Source of the DNA: Sipunculus nudus
Taxonomy: Eukaryota; Annelida; Sipuncula; Golfingiida; Sipunculidae
Direction: 5' to 3'
DNA length: 64,000 nucleotides
NCBI GenBank assembly: GCA_026874595.1
Contig: CM049308.1
Coordinates: forward strand, 13,166,001 to 13,230,000
This document shows, piece after piece, positions 50,095 to 60,883 of the stretch. A program made the translations under genes and the position numbers. The first letter of the stretch is position 1, and each line of letters begins with the position of its first letter. The notes beneath the pieces were generated by a model. The model had not been told where the DNA came from, did not search any database, and worked only from the letters and a program-made list of their open reading frames with translations.

Positions 50095-52973
50095 TTATTG
50101 TTGATTTTGTCCTTCTAGAATGTAATCTAGAGGGGACTTTATTTTTATGTTGTTTTTAGGTTGTGTGTAATCGTGTTGATATTTAAGTAGTTTTATTGTG
50201 TCCAGTTCTTTTATTCTTTCATAGGAGTTTGTTGCTTGTTCTTTTAGATATTCAGTGATTTTGGGGGTGTTTGTTTTTTCTCTTAATTCGTTTGTTTTTC
50301 TTAGTTTGTGTGTTCTGAGAATGGCTCTCAGTGCTTTATTTTGTGTGATTTCTAGTTTATTTAACATTGTTTTCCCTGCGCCTAGAAACGCGATGGACCC
50401 ATATGTGCCTATAGGGCGGATCCATTGCTTGTACAGGTAACTGGCCGTTTCTGCTTTCGGTCCGTCATGTTTGTAGCACAGAGCTTTTAGAATATTTACT
50501 CTGTTCCACATTCTCTGGATTATGTTCTCTATGTGTGGTTTCCAGGTGGCTCTTGAGTCGAATGTTACACCTAGAAATTTTGCCTCTTTGTGTTCTTTGA
50601 GGTCCTCACCTAATAATTCTAGGGGCTCGAAATATTTGGGTTTTTTAGCTTTTGTAAACAAAACAGTTTGTGTTTTTGAGGGGTTTAAGCGGACTCTCCA
50701 GTCGTCGCACCAGTTTTCTATTCTTTGTAATTGGGCCTGTACTTTATTTCTGGAGTATTTTGGATTTGTGTCAGTCGACCAGATGGCAATGTCATCAGCG
50801 TATTGTGATACGCACAGTTGTTGTCCTGTCTTGGGGATGTCATTTACATACATTATGTATAATAGAGGGCTGAGAACAGATCCCTGGGGGGTCCCTGCTT
50901 TAAGTGTTATTTCTTGTGATAGGGTCCCTTTAACTTTTACTCTGAGAGTCCTGTTGTGTAGAAAGGATGAAATTAATCTGATTATTTTATTCGGTAGATG
51001 GGATTTCATTATTTTGTATCTGATTCCGTCTGACCAAACGGAGTCAAAAGCCTTTTCCACATCGAGGAATGTGGCCAGGGTATATTGACTCCGTTTAAAA
51101 CCTGTGGTTATTGATTGGCTAAGTCGGAGGATGTGGTCGGTGGTGGATCTGCCCGCTCTGAACCCGGACTGATCTTGGTTAAAAAATGGGCCCCCCAATT
51201 CGGGAGGTCGGTTGTCCAAAAACGTGGTTATCCTATTTTTTAGGATTTTTTCAAATAATTTTCCTATGCAGGGGAGTAAGCTGATAGGTCTGAAATTTGT
51301 TGGTTTGTCTTGTGTTTTGCCGGGTTTTGGAATCATTGTTACTACGGCTTTTTTCCAGTCGTCTGGGAAGTATCCCCAGTTAATGCAGAGTGTGTATAAT
51401 TTCGCTATTCTTTCTAAACAGGTGTCGGGGAGTTTTTTAAATATTACGTAGTTGATGTTGTCTGCGCCTGGGGCTGATTTTCCCTTGGCTGTTTTAAGTG
51501 CGCGTTTTATTTCAATTAGCGCAACGGGCCTGACTGCGGGGTTATTATCATCTGTTTCATTTATTTGTGTTTGTAATGGTTTGAATAAAATCGGGTTGTT
51601 TTCTATAGTTTCAGTAACTGTATCATAGAGTTCTTCATTAAAATCTTCATCTTCTGGTGTTGTGTGTATTTTTTCCAGGGTGTTCGCGAATAAATCTGCT
51701 TTGCTTTGTGGGGTTTCGGCTACGGAGCCGTCGGGTTTTAACAGTGGTTGGGATTGCCCTGTGCTGGGATTTGTTCTTGTGTTTGAATATTGTTTGAATT
51801 TGTTCCAAAATTGTTTTGTGTTTGTTTTATCATCTAAGCTATTTATGTAGTCTGTCCATTGTGTGCGTTTTTGTTCTAGGATAGCTTTTTGTGTTAGTTT
51901 ATTTATTCTATTATATAGATGGTTCGCTTCGGCCGTGCGGGTCCGTTTTTGATAATTTCGGACTCGGCGACGGAGTTTTACAAGTTCCCTGATTCTGGGT
52001 GTGAAGTGCCACCAATTTCTGTTTTTATTTATTTTTTCGGGCGCTATTATATTAATAGCTTCGGTGATGGACTGGGTCATCACGTATGTCAGGTTATCAA
52101 TTTGGAGGTGGGTAATAACATCCACCTCGTCAGGATCGGTCATTTTTTCGTCCGTGTATTTTTGGAATTTTCCCCAGTCTGCGTTTTTCAGGTCTCTGAA
52201 TTTTTTGGGGGCGCGACCTGTGGTGCCCAGTTTATATCTAAATGGATTGGGAGATGATCTGAACCTATATCCTCTCCCACATAATATTCAGAGCTTAAAG
52301 CTAATTCTGGCGTGGCTAGAGCGAGGTCTAGTATATTCCACGCTCCGTTTGCGGTGTTAAAGTAAGTCGGGTTTTCGTCATTTAATAGTATTAAATTACC
52401 GTCTGAGAGTTCATTCATTAATATTCTCCCAGACTCGTTTGTGTACCGCGCTCCGTAATTTTCATGGGGGGCGTTCAGGTCTCCGAGGATTATGTAATTT
52501 TTACTGTTATTTCTGATTTTTTTGAATATTTGCGGTTGTAATTTGTTTTGTGGCGGATTGTAATAAACTATTATATCTAGGGGGGAGGTTGTGTTTTGTT
52601 CGTTGTTTATGCGCACGGAGAGGGCTTCTGCTTTAAAATGCCCGAACCATTTGTTTATAGTATAGTTTAGTTGTCTATCTATACAAATGGCCGTGCCCCC
52701 TCCGGCTCCTGTTTTTCTGTCTGCTCTGATTAAGTCGTAGGGTCCCATCGAGAAATGGGTACCCGGTTTGAGTTTTGTTTCTGTTATCAGAGCGATTTGT
52801 ATGTTGTTTTTTGTTAAATAATTTAATAAACTTTGTTTTTTGGTGGTTAGGCTGTTTGTATTTATGTGAATGATCTTGAGTTTGTCGTTTGGGGTGTTAG
52901 GGGGGTTGTTAGTATTACTACTATTATTATTATTATTTACAATATTGAATTTAATAATTTTGAGTTGTTTTAT
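50095..52973 (-). pseudogene. J7 ORF2, one frameshift in the EN domain
   Basis: RT half (50095-52143 and beyond) and EN half (52188-52973) are both fully recognisable. A single base is missing from the T6G5 homopolymer at about 52202-52212 (J2 has T6G6, J3 T7G5), which breaks the frame just after GSDHLPI and the following WAPQVAPPK. The EN leader is open to the ORF1 stop, with FNIVN conserved. RT shows more substitutions than other copies (for example SGQQ to TGQQ), so this copy is older or from another lineage. Confidence 0.88.
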
Positions 52974-54592
52974 CGGGATAATGCAGGGAATTCCTGCATG
53001 TATTTGTTGTTTATTTGTTTAATTTTCCTGATGTTTTCTTCAACAGTGCGTGGATGCACTGTGAATTGGTAGGCTTGTTTATGCCCTACTGCCAGTATGT
53101 TGCAGATTTCAGTCATGGTTTTATCTGGGAGTAGTTCCTTTATGGTCATGGCCAGGTATGTCATGTTTTTGGTTGCTTGAGCTTCATTTCTTGTGTTGTT
53201 TATGATTTGGGGGGGTGGTGTGGGGATGGGATTTTTGCCCCATGCTGGTCGGGCGGGTGCGGGTGCGGGGGTGGGGAGTAGCGGAGTTTTATTTGTTTTT
53301 TCTTTATTTATTTTTTCATTTTTTCTATAATCCGAGTTGGCTTTTTTGTATGTTGGGCAGGATTTAAAGCTGGCGATGTGCTGCCCTTTACAGTTTGCGC
53401 ATTGCGCTTCAGTTTTGGGTGCGTTGCAGTCTTTCAGGGTGTGGCCCTGAGTACCGCAACGGAGGCATCTGGGGGGTTGTTTACATGTTTTGGCTGAGTG
53501 GCCAAATCTTTGGCAGTTGTAGCATTGCGCTACTTCACTCAGCTCCTCGTATTTTGTCATTTTGTAGGTTGTGTTGTTAATTTTGATGTTTGTTATTTGT
53601 GCTTTATTGTATTTTTCTGGGGTGGCAAAAGTGAGTTTTATGACTCTGCTTTTGCCGAGTCTGTGGGCCTCTGTGACCCCAATGTTTTTCAGGCTTTCTT
53701 TTATAGTTTGTGTGTTGGTTTCTTCAGGGACGCCCTTGATGACTCCCTTTGTAGGTTTTTTGGTGGTTTGTTTGTTTGGTTGTTTGTTTGTTTCAGTTGT
53801 AGTGTTTTGCGGGGCGGGTTGTGTGTCCATTTCTGTTTCATTGGTGGTGTTTTTGGTGCGGTTTTCGTTGTTTGTTTGTTGGTTTGTAGGTGGTGATGTG
53901 TTTTGTTGTGGGGTGGTTGATATTTTTTGTTTTTTAGCTGATTTTGGTGTTTCTGCTTTTGTTTTGTGTTCTGCGGATGGTGATATTTCTTTGCGTTTCG
54001 GGGAGGCTGTGGGTTTTGACGTTCTTGTAACCATTTGTACCTGTATGGGGGCTGGAGTCACGCCCGCTAGTTTCAGTTTTCTTTTAGCTTGTGGTTGGTT
54101 GGGTTTGTGTGTTATGTTTGTGTTGTTTTCCGTTTTGAGTTTTTCTAGTGCTGTTTCACAGCACTGAAGTTTGGGTGTTGTTTTGCTGGTTTCTGGTGCG
54201 TTTTTTGGTTGTTGTGGTGTCGTGGTTTTGTCTTGGTTTGTTGTGTTTGTTGCATGTGAATCAGTTGTTTGTTCTGGTTTGATTGTGCTCTGGTTATTTT
54301 TTCCTGTTATGATTAGCCGCATTTCTTTGATTTCGTTTGTTAATAGTCTGATTTGGTCTTTTTGTTCCGAAAGTTCTTTGTTTTGTTTTGCTATTGTTTC
54401 TTGTAGAAACGCTATGAAATCTTGCGTTTCATCTCCATTTTGTTTTTGGTTTGCAGTTTGTTTTTTCTTTAGTTCCTTGTTCAATTTTGATTTTGCTGCT
54501 GTTTGTTTGGTTTTGGTTTTGTTTGCTTTATCCCTACAGGAGTCCATAAAATCCACTGTGGGGATGAGTTTGTTTTCAGTACGGGCGGCCAT
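52970..54592 (-). CDS. J7 ORF1 type C: Gag-like protein
   Basis: 540 aa, starting MAARTENKLIPTVDFMDSC. It has a coiled-coil-prone stretch (about 55-95), a low-complexity middle, a PRE_C2HC-like region from TKGVIKGVPEETN, knuckles CYNCQRFGHSAKTC, CLRCGTQGHTLKDC and CANCKGQHIASFKSC, and the end EFPALSR. It is closer to type A than B in the knuckle region. Complete frame. Confidence 0.92.
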   Translation of the reverse strand: MAARTENKLIPTVDFMDSCRDKANKTKTKQTAAKSKLNKELKKKQTANQKQNGDETQDFIAFLQETIAKQNKELSEQKDQIRLLTNEIKEMRLIITGKNNQSTIKPEQTTDSHATNTTNQDKTTTPQQPKNAPETSKTTPKLQCCETALEKLKTENNTNITHKPNQPQAKRKLKLAGVTPAPIQVQMVTRTSKPTASPKRKEISPSAEHKTKAETPKSAKKQKISTTPQQNTSPPTNQQTNNENRTKNTTNETEMDTQPAPQNTTTETNKQPNKQTTKKPTKGVIKGVPEETNTQTIKESLKNIGVTEAHRLGKSRVIKLTFATPEKYNKAQITNIKINNTTYKMTKYEELSEVAQCYNCQRFGHSAKTCKQPPRCLRCGTQGHTLKDCNAPKTEAQCANCKGQHIASFKSCPTYKKANSDYRKNEKINKEKTNKTPLLPTPAPAPARPAWGKNPIPTPPPQIINNTRNEAQATKNMTYLAMTIKELLPDKTMTEICNILAVGHKQAYQFTVHPRTVEENIRKIKQINNKYMQEFPALSR

Positions 54593-55028
54593 ATTGCTAT
54601 TGCAGGTTGGCCCCCCGCTGGTGTGAGTGTTTGTTTGTGTGTTGTTTAGTTTGTTTTAGTAGTGCTAGTAATACTTACTTGTTTCTGGATACAAAGTGCA
54701 TGCGCTTATGTAAATGTTACTTACTTTACTGTGTTTTGCGTGTATCTGACTTGTGATTGTGTCTTGTTCTGTATCCTGTGTCTTGTTGTAGCTTGTATTA
54801 TCTTGTATATTTCTGTTGTAGTTTTAGCGAGTCCTAAAAAGGACTGTTTGGGTGGCACCGGCCGGCCCAGACAGACTAAACACTAAGTGAATAGTATGCC
54901 TGAACGAACACGGTGCTAATTAGAGTGTTGAGTCGGTCGATCTTATCTGGCTGGCTGGTCTGGCTGATGAGTAGGCGCTGGGGAGGCTCGCTGACGTCCG
55001 TACACTACGGCAATCAGGGAGCAAGTCT
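54593..55028 (-). promoter_or_regulatory. J7 5' UTR with DPE-like motif
   Basis: GGACGTC on minus at 54993-54999, about +28 to +30. The 5' hairpin is present with changed but still pairing arms (gctccctga/tcagcgagc; inner ccgta/tacgg). AGTCCT-aaaa-AGGACT lies near 54832-54847. Overall this 5' UTR is the most diverged of the J copies. Confidence 0.7.
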
Positions 55029-55041
55029 GAGACTGACTACC
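55029..55041. repeat. 13 bp direct repeat gagactgactacc, right copy
   Basis: Pairs with 28957-28969. It is followed after one base by the actag-type tail of J8. Confidence 0.7.
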
Positions 55042-56504
55042 TACTAGACTAGACTAGAACTAGTATTTTGAGTCACTAGACAGACACGGTTGAGGTGGTC
55101 TGGGACCACCGCCCCGGCCTGTCTCTTTAGACTATAATTTTGATGTCGAAAATTGCCACACAAGCCAAGCCAAGGAGCCGCGAAAACCACCAGCACGCAC
55201 CCGCACCGGTGACCGTGAAAGCTACATCATCCACACCCACAAAGCCCCGAGCGGGCCACTCACCGCACGGATATCAGCAGCAAAGCCGCTGCCCCCACGA
55301 CCCCGGTCGCGAGCGACATCCCCGAGCAGAATGCGCACCACAACAGAGAGACCCCAACACAAGCAGGGAAACCCAGATCGCCGCCAGAACAACCTCTACC
55401 GCGAAGAGCCGGACTTCCTGTGACTTGGATCGGGCAGGCTGTCTTGGCTTGGTCTTCAGCTGGTCCCCGAGCAGTGGGCCTAAAGTTGTCTGTCTGCCCA
55501 CTGTCAGGGATTCTTGGCTTGTCTTGCTAGTCTTGACTTGGGTTCCGGCTGTCGGGGTGGTCTTGTCTTCTCTTGGCTTGTCCTAGGGCTACCAGTCTTG
55601 ACTTGTCTTGAGGCTTGGTCTTGGGTCTTGGTCTTGTGGCAGGCAGCGGACCTAAAGTTGTCTGTCTGTCCGCTGCCAGGTCGATCAGTGATTGATTAGT
55701 CCTAAATAGGACTGTTGGGGGGTTAGTCCTAAAGAGGACTGTTGGGGGTCTTGTCTGGTCTGTCTGGAGCTGTCCCGGTGTAGGTCTGGGTAGTCGTCTT
55801 GGAAGTTGCTGTCAGTGGGCGGATGGGGTGTGCGCTCGTCTGGGTGCCCTCTAATCTTCCGCTGGTGGTGTAGGGGGGCTGTCGCATGACTTGCGCGTCG
55901 GTGTCGGATGCTGCTGTTGGTGGTTGTCAGGGGTAGTAGTTGTCCTTGGTGGGGGTGGGGGGGCCGTAGATTTCTTTATAATTTTATAAGTATCACATGG
56001 GATTTTTTAAGAAAATACCTCATGATCATTTACCCTTATATTGGCCTAAATGAGATATCTATATGAGATATCTTTATAGTTAGAAATCTAGCCGGCCGGT
56101 GGAGCTCTCAGTTTGTACTTTTATATTAAGTATCACATAAATATTTATAAGAGATATTTACGATCATGTACTTTTATAGGAAATACTTATAAGAAGTATT
56201 TTTATATAAGCGCAGACTGAGAGAGGAGGGGGCGGGGGTAGTTGAGGCTAGTGGCGGCATCAGTTTCCATCCACTTGCTAGTGGCCGGCTTCAGTTTCCA
56301 TGCCACTGGTCTGCCGGAGATGCTGTAAATTACTAATAAAATCTGTAATTATATCTTATATATGAGCGTCGGATAACCAGATATTTCGTCGATATTGTGA
56401 AAAATACAAAAACAAAAGGGAGAAAAACCGGTAAAAATCATAAAAAACGTGGGTTAGTGTGCATGAAAAAATGATGAGTGGAGTGGTGTATTTACATGGA
56501 TTGT

Positions 56505-56540
<36 letters not shown>

Positions 56541-57554
56541 TTAAAAGTTAATGGTGTATAAAACAGCATGGTGCATTTTTGTACATGGGTTTAGTATGGC
56601 TCTATTCTAATTGGGGGTGTATTAGTATTGGTTAGTGGATCGGTGTTGTGTCGGTGAATATGTATTTTCCAGAGTTGTGTCTTGTTTTAATCTCCGGCAA
56701 TAATAGTGTTCCGGTTTGGGCACTTTGCCTTCGATTTGTGTTATTATTGTTCTTTAATAAAATATTGTGTATTTCTGAGTATTAATTGTTCTGTGTTCCT
56801 TGTAGTTTTTGCTTTTATTTTGTTTGGTTTTTGTTTTATGGAAAGGTAAAACGCGTCTCGACCGAGCCGGCGAATTACTCATCCCATATCAGGTGACGTT
56901 AGGTGTGTTGTTTAATTGAAGATGTTATGAATAAATCTCCGACAATAGTAGTGACCCGGTTTGGGCACTTTGTCTTTGATTTATGTCATTATTGTTCTTT
57001 ATTAAAATATTGTATATTACTGAGTGTTAGTTGTTCTATGTTCCTTGTAGTTTCTGCTTTTATTCTGTTTGGTTTTTGTTTTTGTGGGAAGGTAAAACGC
57101 GTCTCGACCGAGCCTGCGAATTACTCATCCCATATTTGGTGATGTTTGGTATGTTGTTTAATTGAAGATGTAATGAATAAATCTCAGACAATAGTAGTGA
57201 CCCGGTTTGGGCACTTTGTCTTTGATTCATGTTGTTGTGGGTTTTAATAAAGTTTTGGCTTAATATAAGGATGTTGTTTTGTTGTTTTTAAGGTGTTAGG
57301 GAGGTTGTATTTTACTAGACTGGTAAGTGAATGTTTTTGGGCGGGGGCGGTTTGCGCTCTTTTTTGTGCTCTCTAATTTTGTGTTTGTACTGGGAGGGGG
57401 GGGGGGGGACGAGTGTAGTGAGGTTTGTTTTACTGTGAGAGTTGTGTTTTTTGTTCGTGTGTGGTTTTTCTTTGTTGTCATGTCGGGGCGAGTGCTTTAT
57501 TTTATTTTGAGTGTGGGTTTTATTATCGTTTTGTTAGGAAATGGGTGGTTTTTG
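55042..57554 (-). mobile_element. J8, distal 3' UTR
   Basis: Tail (actag)n, 3' terminal structure (about 55060-55140), C/A-rich block, AGTCCT pair near 55700 and 55727, AT-rich stem-loop near 56105-56222, T-run near 56509-56539, 245 bp repeats from about 56700, G-run near 57397-57408. Interrupted at 57554 by D. A further 32 bp (59357-59388) lies right of D, but about 390 bp between these points are missing compared with J9. Confidence 0.82.
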
Positions 57555-57565
57555 TAGACTAGATC

Positions 57566-57650
57566 TTGTAATTTTAAAGTCCATCAGACAGATACAGAAC
57601 GAGTGGTCTGAGACCCCTGCACTGATCGTCTCTTTAAGACTATAATTTTG
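57566..57650 (-). promoter_or_regulatory. 3' terminal structure of element D
   Basis: Outer stem agtc/gact, middle agac/gtct, inner ggtc/gacc. It shares cagacag, gtctctttaa and gactataatttt with J and aligns position by position with J and E. Confidence 0.7.
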
Positions 57651-57782
57651 AATGTTTTAGATGTTAGGTCCCAAAGTATTTCCGTAAAAAGGTTCGCTGA
57701 GTCGACTAGTAGCAATGCCTGGTGAAACTTCTGTAACGTTTTTTCTCGGAGATTCACTTTTATTTTTCAAAATTTTACGTCT

Positions 57783-59279
57783 TTAGTATATGGATACATC
57801 AGTTCTGATCCTTTTTCGTGGGTTGACTGGTGATTTTTCCGGGGTAGCTTGGTCCACAATTTGGTGTAGAAATGGTCTGTTTAAATCCGTTCTGCATACA
57901 ATAGCAGCAACTTGGTTGTATGCCCTGTTGTTTGATCTAAGAAAGGTATCCAAACCAGCGAGGTATTTGGTATCTTCTTCAGCCAGCTGTTGGTAGTTTC
58001 TAATAACTCCAATATTACCAAAAAAACTGGTAAAGTCCATAATCTCTTGAGGGGTGAGTTTTAGTTTTAAAATTGCTGTGATTGCAGATGAGCAGTATTC
58101 AAAAAAAGGCTTGGGGTCCATGTCCATATCAGTCAGATATGAGGTGGTAAAAGCTAAGATCATATACATAAACGCTTGTATATGATCGTCAAACAACATA
58201 AACTCCAAGTGATCAGTCGGCATAGGTCCAGTTTGATTTTCCTGTTCTGTGGTTGTAGGAGGTGGTTTCAATTTTGGTGTCTGGGTGGTCTGAGATCTTG
58301 TGGTGGTCTTTTCTGGAGGTTCAGTTTGGCTGATTTTATTCTTGATCTTTGGTGTGGCTTGAACTTCCTTTATGGACTTTAGTTTGATGTCAGTCTGAGT
58401 AATAGCCGTTGTTGTGGTTTTGCTGGTACATGGGTCAGTTTGTGTGGTGGTCTCTGTTCTGGGGGTAGTCTGGGTAGCTTCCATATAGGAGGCTTGATTA
58501 TCTGAGGAAGAACTGTTTTTGTTGACCATCTCAAAATTAGTAGTGGCTTGAAGAAATAGTTTCCTTTTACGCCGGTAGATGGCGCAACCCTTGTAGGCAC
58601 TACTGTGTGGCTCCCCGCATCCACGACATCTTTTTGTGGTTGCTGTACAATCTTTAGTTTGATGATTTTCATCTGCACATCTGTAGCAAACTCTTTTGTT
58701 ATTGCACTCTCGTGAAGAATGCCCCCATTGTGAACATTTCCCACAAAATGGGATGGTCACAGTCCGGTAGGCCTCGGCTTTGTAGGTGTTGAAAGCGATA
58801 ACAATGCCCTTTTGTTGTATAGTGGTGGCTGCGGTCGGCTCGTGGAAAATCAACTTCACTTTTCTAGTGGGTGCTCCGTTGGGTCCATGTCGAAGCCTAA
58901 TGGCGTGTTTACATCCTGGATACTGCTGCATAACATGTTGTAGTATTTCTGCCTCCTCCATATTGGGTGAAATTCCTTTAATGACGATTGGGTATTCTTG
59001 TTGTCGGGGTGTAACTATCCGTTTCTTAGGTCGGTGTTTGACTTGGCGAATATTGTGGACCTCTCTGAACTCCGGAACCTGTCTCCATTCCTTTACATCC
59101 TTTAGTCTTGCGACGTGCTGTGAGTCTGTAGGATGGACGTATAAGTCTCCTCTAGTTCGCGCAGCTGCATCAAAGGAGATATCAGCAAATGCACTTTTCA
59201 ATAAACGGTAAATCGTAAAACGATTTTCCAGCACTGTTGTAGGTATCCCCGCTATGAGGAAACCACTGTCAGGTACCAT
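57783..59279 (-). CDS. D ORF1: Gag-like protein
   Basis: 498 aa. Residues about 1-60 resemble a small RRM-like fold (GFLIAGIPTTV onward). A second such stretch is at about 96-170 (YPIVIKGISPNM onward, the PRE_C2HC-like position). Knuckles: C179/C182/H187/C192, C198/C201/H206/C211 and C218/C221/H225/C232, in the same spacing as Jockey ORF1. A T/Q/P-rich linker follows (about 250-345), then a C-terminal, probably helical region (about 350-480). It is very distant in sequence from J and F ORF1. The first ATG lies about 75 nt from the element start. Intact. Confidence 0.88.
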   Translation of the reverse strand: MVPDSGFLIAGIPTTVLENRFTIYRLLKSAFADISFDAAARTRGDLYVHPTDSQHVARLKDVKEWRQVPEFREVHNIRQVKHRPKKRIVTPRQQEYPIVIKGISPNMEEAEILQHVMQQYPGCKHAIRLRHGPNGAPTRKVKLIFHEPTAATTIQQKGIVIAFNTYKAEAYRTVTIPFCGKCSQWGHSSRECNNKRVCYRCADENHQTKDCTATTKRCRGCGEPHSSAYKGCAIYRRKRKLFLQATTNFEMVNKNSSSSDNQASYMEATQTTPRTETTTQTDPCTSKTTTTAITQTDIKLKSIKEVQATPKIKNKISQTEPPEKTTTRSQTTQTPKLKPPPTTTEQENQTGPMPTDHLEFMLFDDHIQAFMYMILAFTTSYLTDMDMDPKPFFEYCSSAITAILKLKLTPQEIMDFTSFFGNIGVIRNYQQLAEEDTKYLAGLDTFLRSNNRAYNQVAAIVCRTDLNRPFLHQIVDQATPEKSPVNPRKRIRTDVSIY

Positions 59280-59321
59280 GCTTGTAGCTTTGTAGACACG
59301 AAGTCGAGAAACACTGTCAGG

Positions 59322-59354
59322 ACGTCTTTTCTGTACGAAGGTCGAACTGACTCT
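59322..59354 (-). promoter_or_regulatory. D internal promoter: initiator and DPE
   Basis: With +1 at the A of gtcAgag (59354), the DPE motif AGACGT falls at exactly +28 to +33 (59327-59322). A second initiator-like tcagtt lies 6 nt downstream. This supports 59354-59357 as the true 5' end. Confidence 0.6.
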
Positions 59355-59388
59355 GACGGCCCCGGCCTAGTGCCATGGCTTGACCTGT

Positions 59389-60845
59389 AGATAGATAGAA
59401 CTAGTATTTTGAGTCACTAGACAGACACGGTTGAGGTGGTCTGGGACCACCGCCCCGGCCTGTCTCTTTAGACTATAATTTTGATGTCGAAAGTTGCCAC
59501 ACAAGCCAAGCCAAGGAGCCGCGAAAGCCACCAGCCCGCACCCGCACCGGTGACCGTGAAAGCTACATCATCCACACCCACAAAGCCCCGAGCGGGCCAC
59601 TCACCGCACGGATATCATCAGCAAAGCCGCTGCCCCCACGACCCCGGTCGCGAGCGACATTCCCGAGCAGAATGCGCACCACAACAGAGAGACCCCAACA
59701 CAAGCAGGGAAACCCAGATCGCCGCCAGAACAACCTCTACCGCGAAGAGCCGGACTTCCTGTGACTTGGGCAGGCTGTCTTGGCTTGGTCTTCAGCTGGT
59801 CCCCGAGCAGTGGGCCTAAAGTTGTCTGTCTGCCCACTGTCAGGGATTCTTGGCTTGTCTTGCTAGTCTTGACTTGGGTTCCGGCTGTCGGGGTGGTCTT
59901 GTCTTCTCTTGGCTTGTCCTAGGGCTACCAGTCTTGACTTGTCTTGAGGCTTGGTCTTGGGTCTTGGTCTTGTGGCAGGCAGCGGACCTAAAGTTGTCTG
60001 TCTGTCCGCTGCCAGGTCGATCAGTGATTGATTAGTCCTAAATAGGACTGTTGGGGGGGGGGGGGAGTCCTAAAAAGGACTGTTGGGGGTCTTGTCTGGT
60101 CTGTCTGGAGCTGTCCCGGTGTAGGTCTGGGTAGTCGTCTTGGAAGTTGCTGTCAGTGGGCGGATGGGGTGTGCGCTCGTCTGGGTGCCCTCTATTCTTC
60201 CGCTGGTGGTGTGGGGGGGCTGCCGCAGTACTTGCGCGTCGGTGTCGGATGCTGCTGTTGGTGGTTGTCAGGGGTAGTAGTTGTCCTTGGTGGGGGTGGG
60301 GGGGCCGTAGATTTCTTTATAATTTTATAAGTATCACATGGGATTTTTTAAGAAAATACCTCATGATCATTTACCCTTATATTGTCCTAAATGAGATATC
60401 TATATGAGATATCTTTATAGTTAGAAATCTAGCCGGCCGGTGGAGCTCTCAGTTTGTACTTTTATATTAAGTATCACATAAATATTTATAAGAAATATTT
60501 ACGATCATGTACTTTTATAGGAAATACTTATAAGAAGTATTTTTATATAAGCGCAGACTGAGAGAAAAGGGGGCGGGGGTAGTTGAGGCTAGTGGCGGCA
60601 TCAGTTTCCATCCACTTGCTAGTGGCCGGCTTCAGTTTCCATGCCACTGGTCTGCCGGAGATGCTGTAAATTACTAATAAGATCTATAATTATACCTTAT
60701 ATATGAGCGTCGGATAACCAGATATTTCGTCGATATTGTGAAAAATACAAAAACAAAAGGGAGAAAAACCGGTAAAAATCATAAAAAACGTGGGTTAGTG
60801 TGCATGAAAAAATGATGAGTGGGGTGGTGTATTTACATGAATTGT

Positions 60846-60883
<38 letters not shown>

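Larger units (their letters stand above)
57555..59356 (-). mobile_element. D: 1.8 kb gag-only retroelement
   Basis: On the minus strand: a 5' UTR of about 75 nt with promoter motifs, a single Gag-like ORF, then a 3' UTR of about 230 bp ending in the same nested-stem structure as J and E and a tagac-type tail. There is no EN or RT and no sign of a deleted ORF2, and both functional ends are present, so it looks like a complete non-autonomous element rather than a remnant. No TSD is visible; a roughly 390 bp target deletion accompanies the insertion. Confidence 0.82.
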
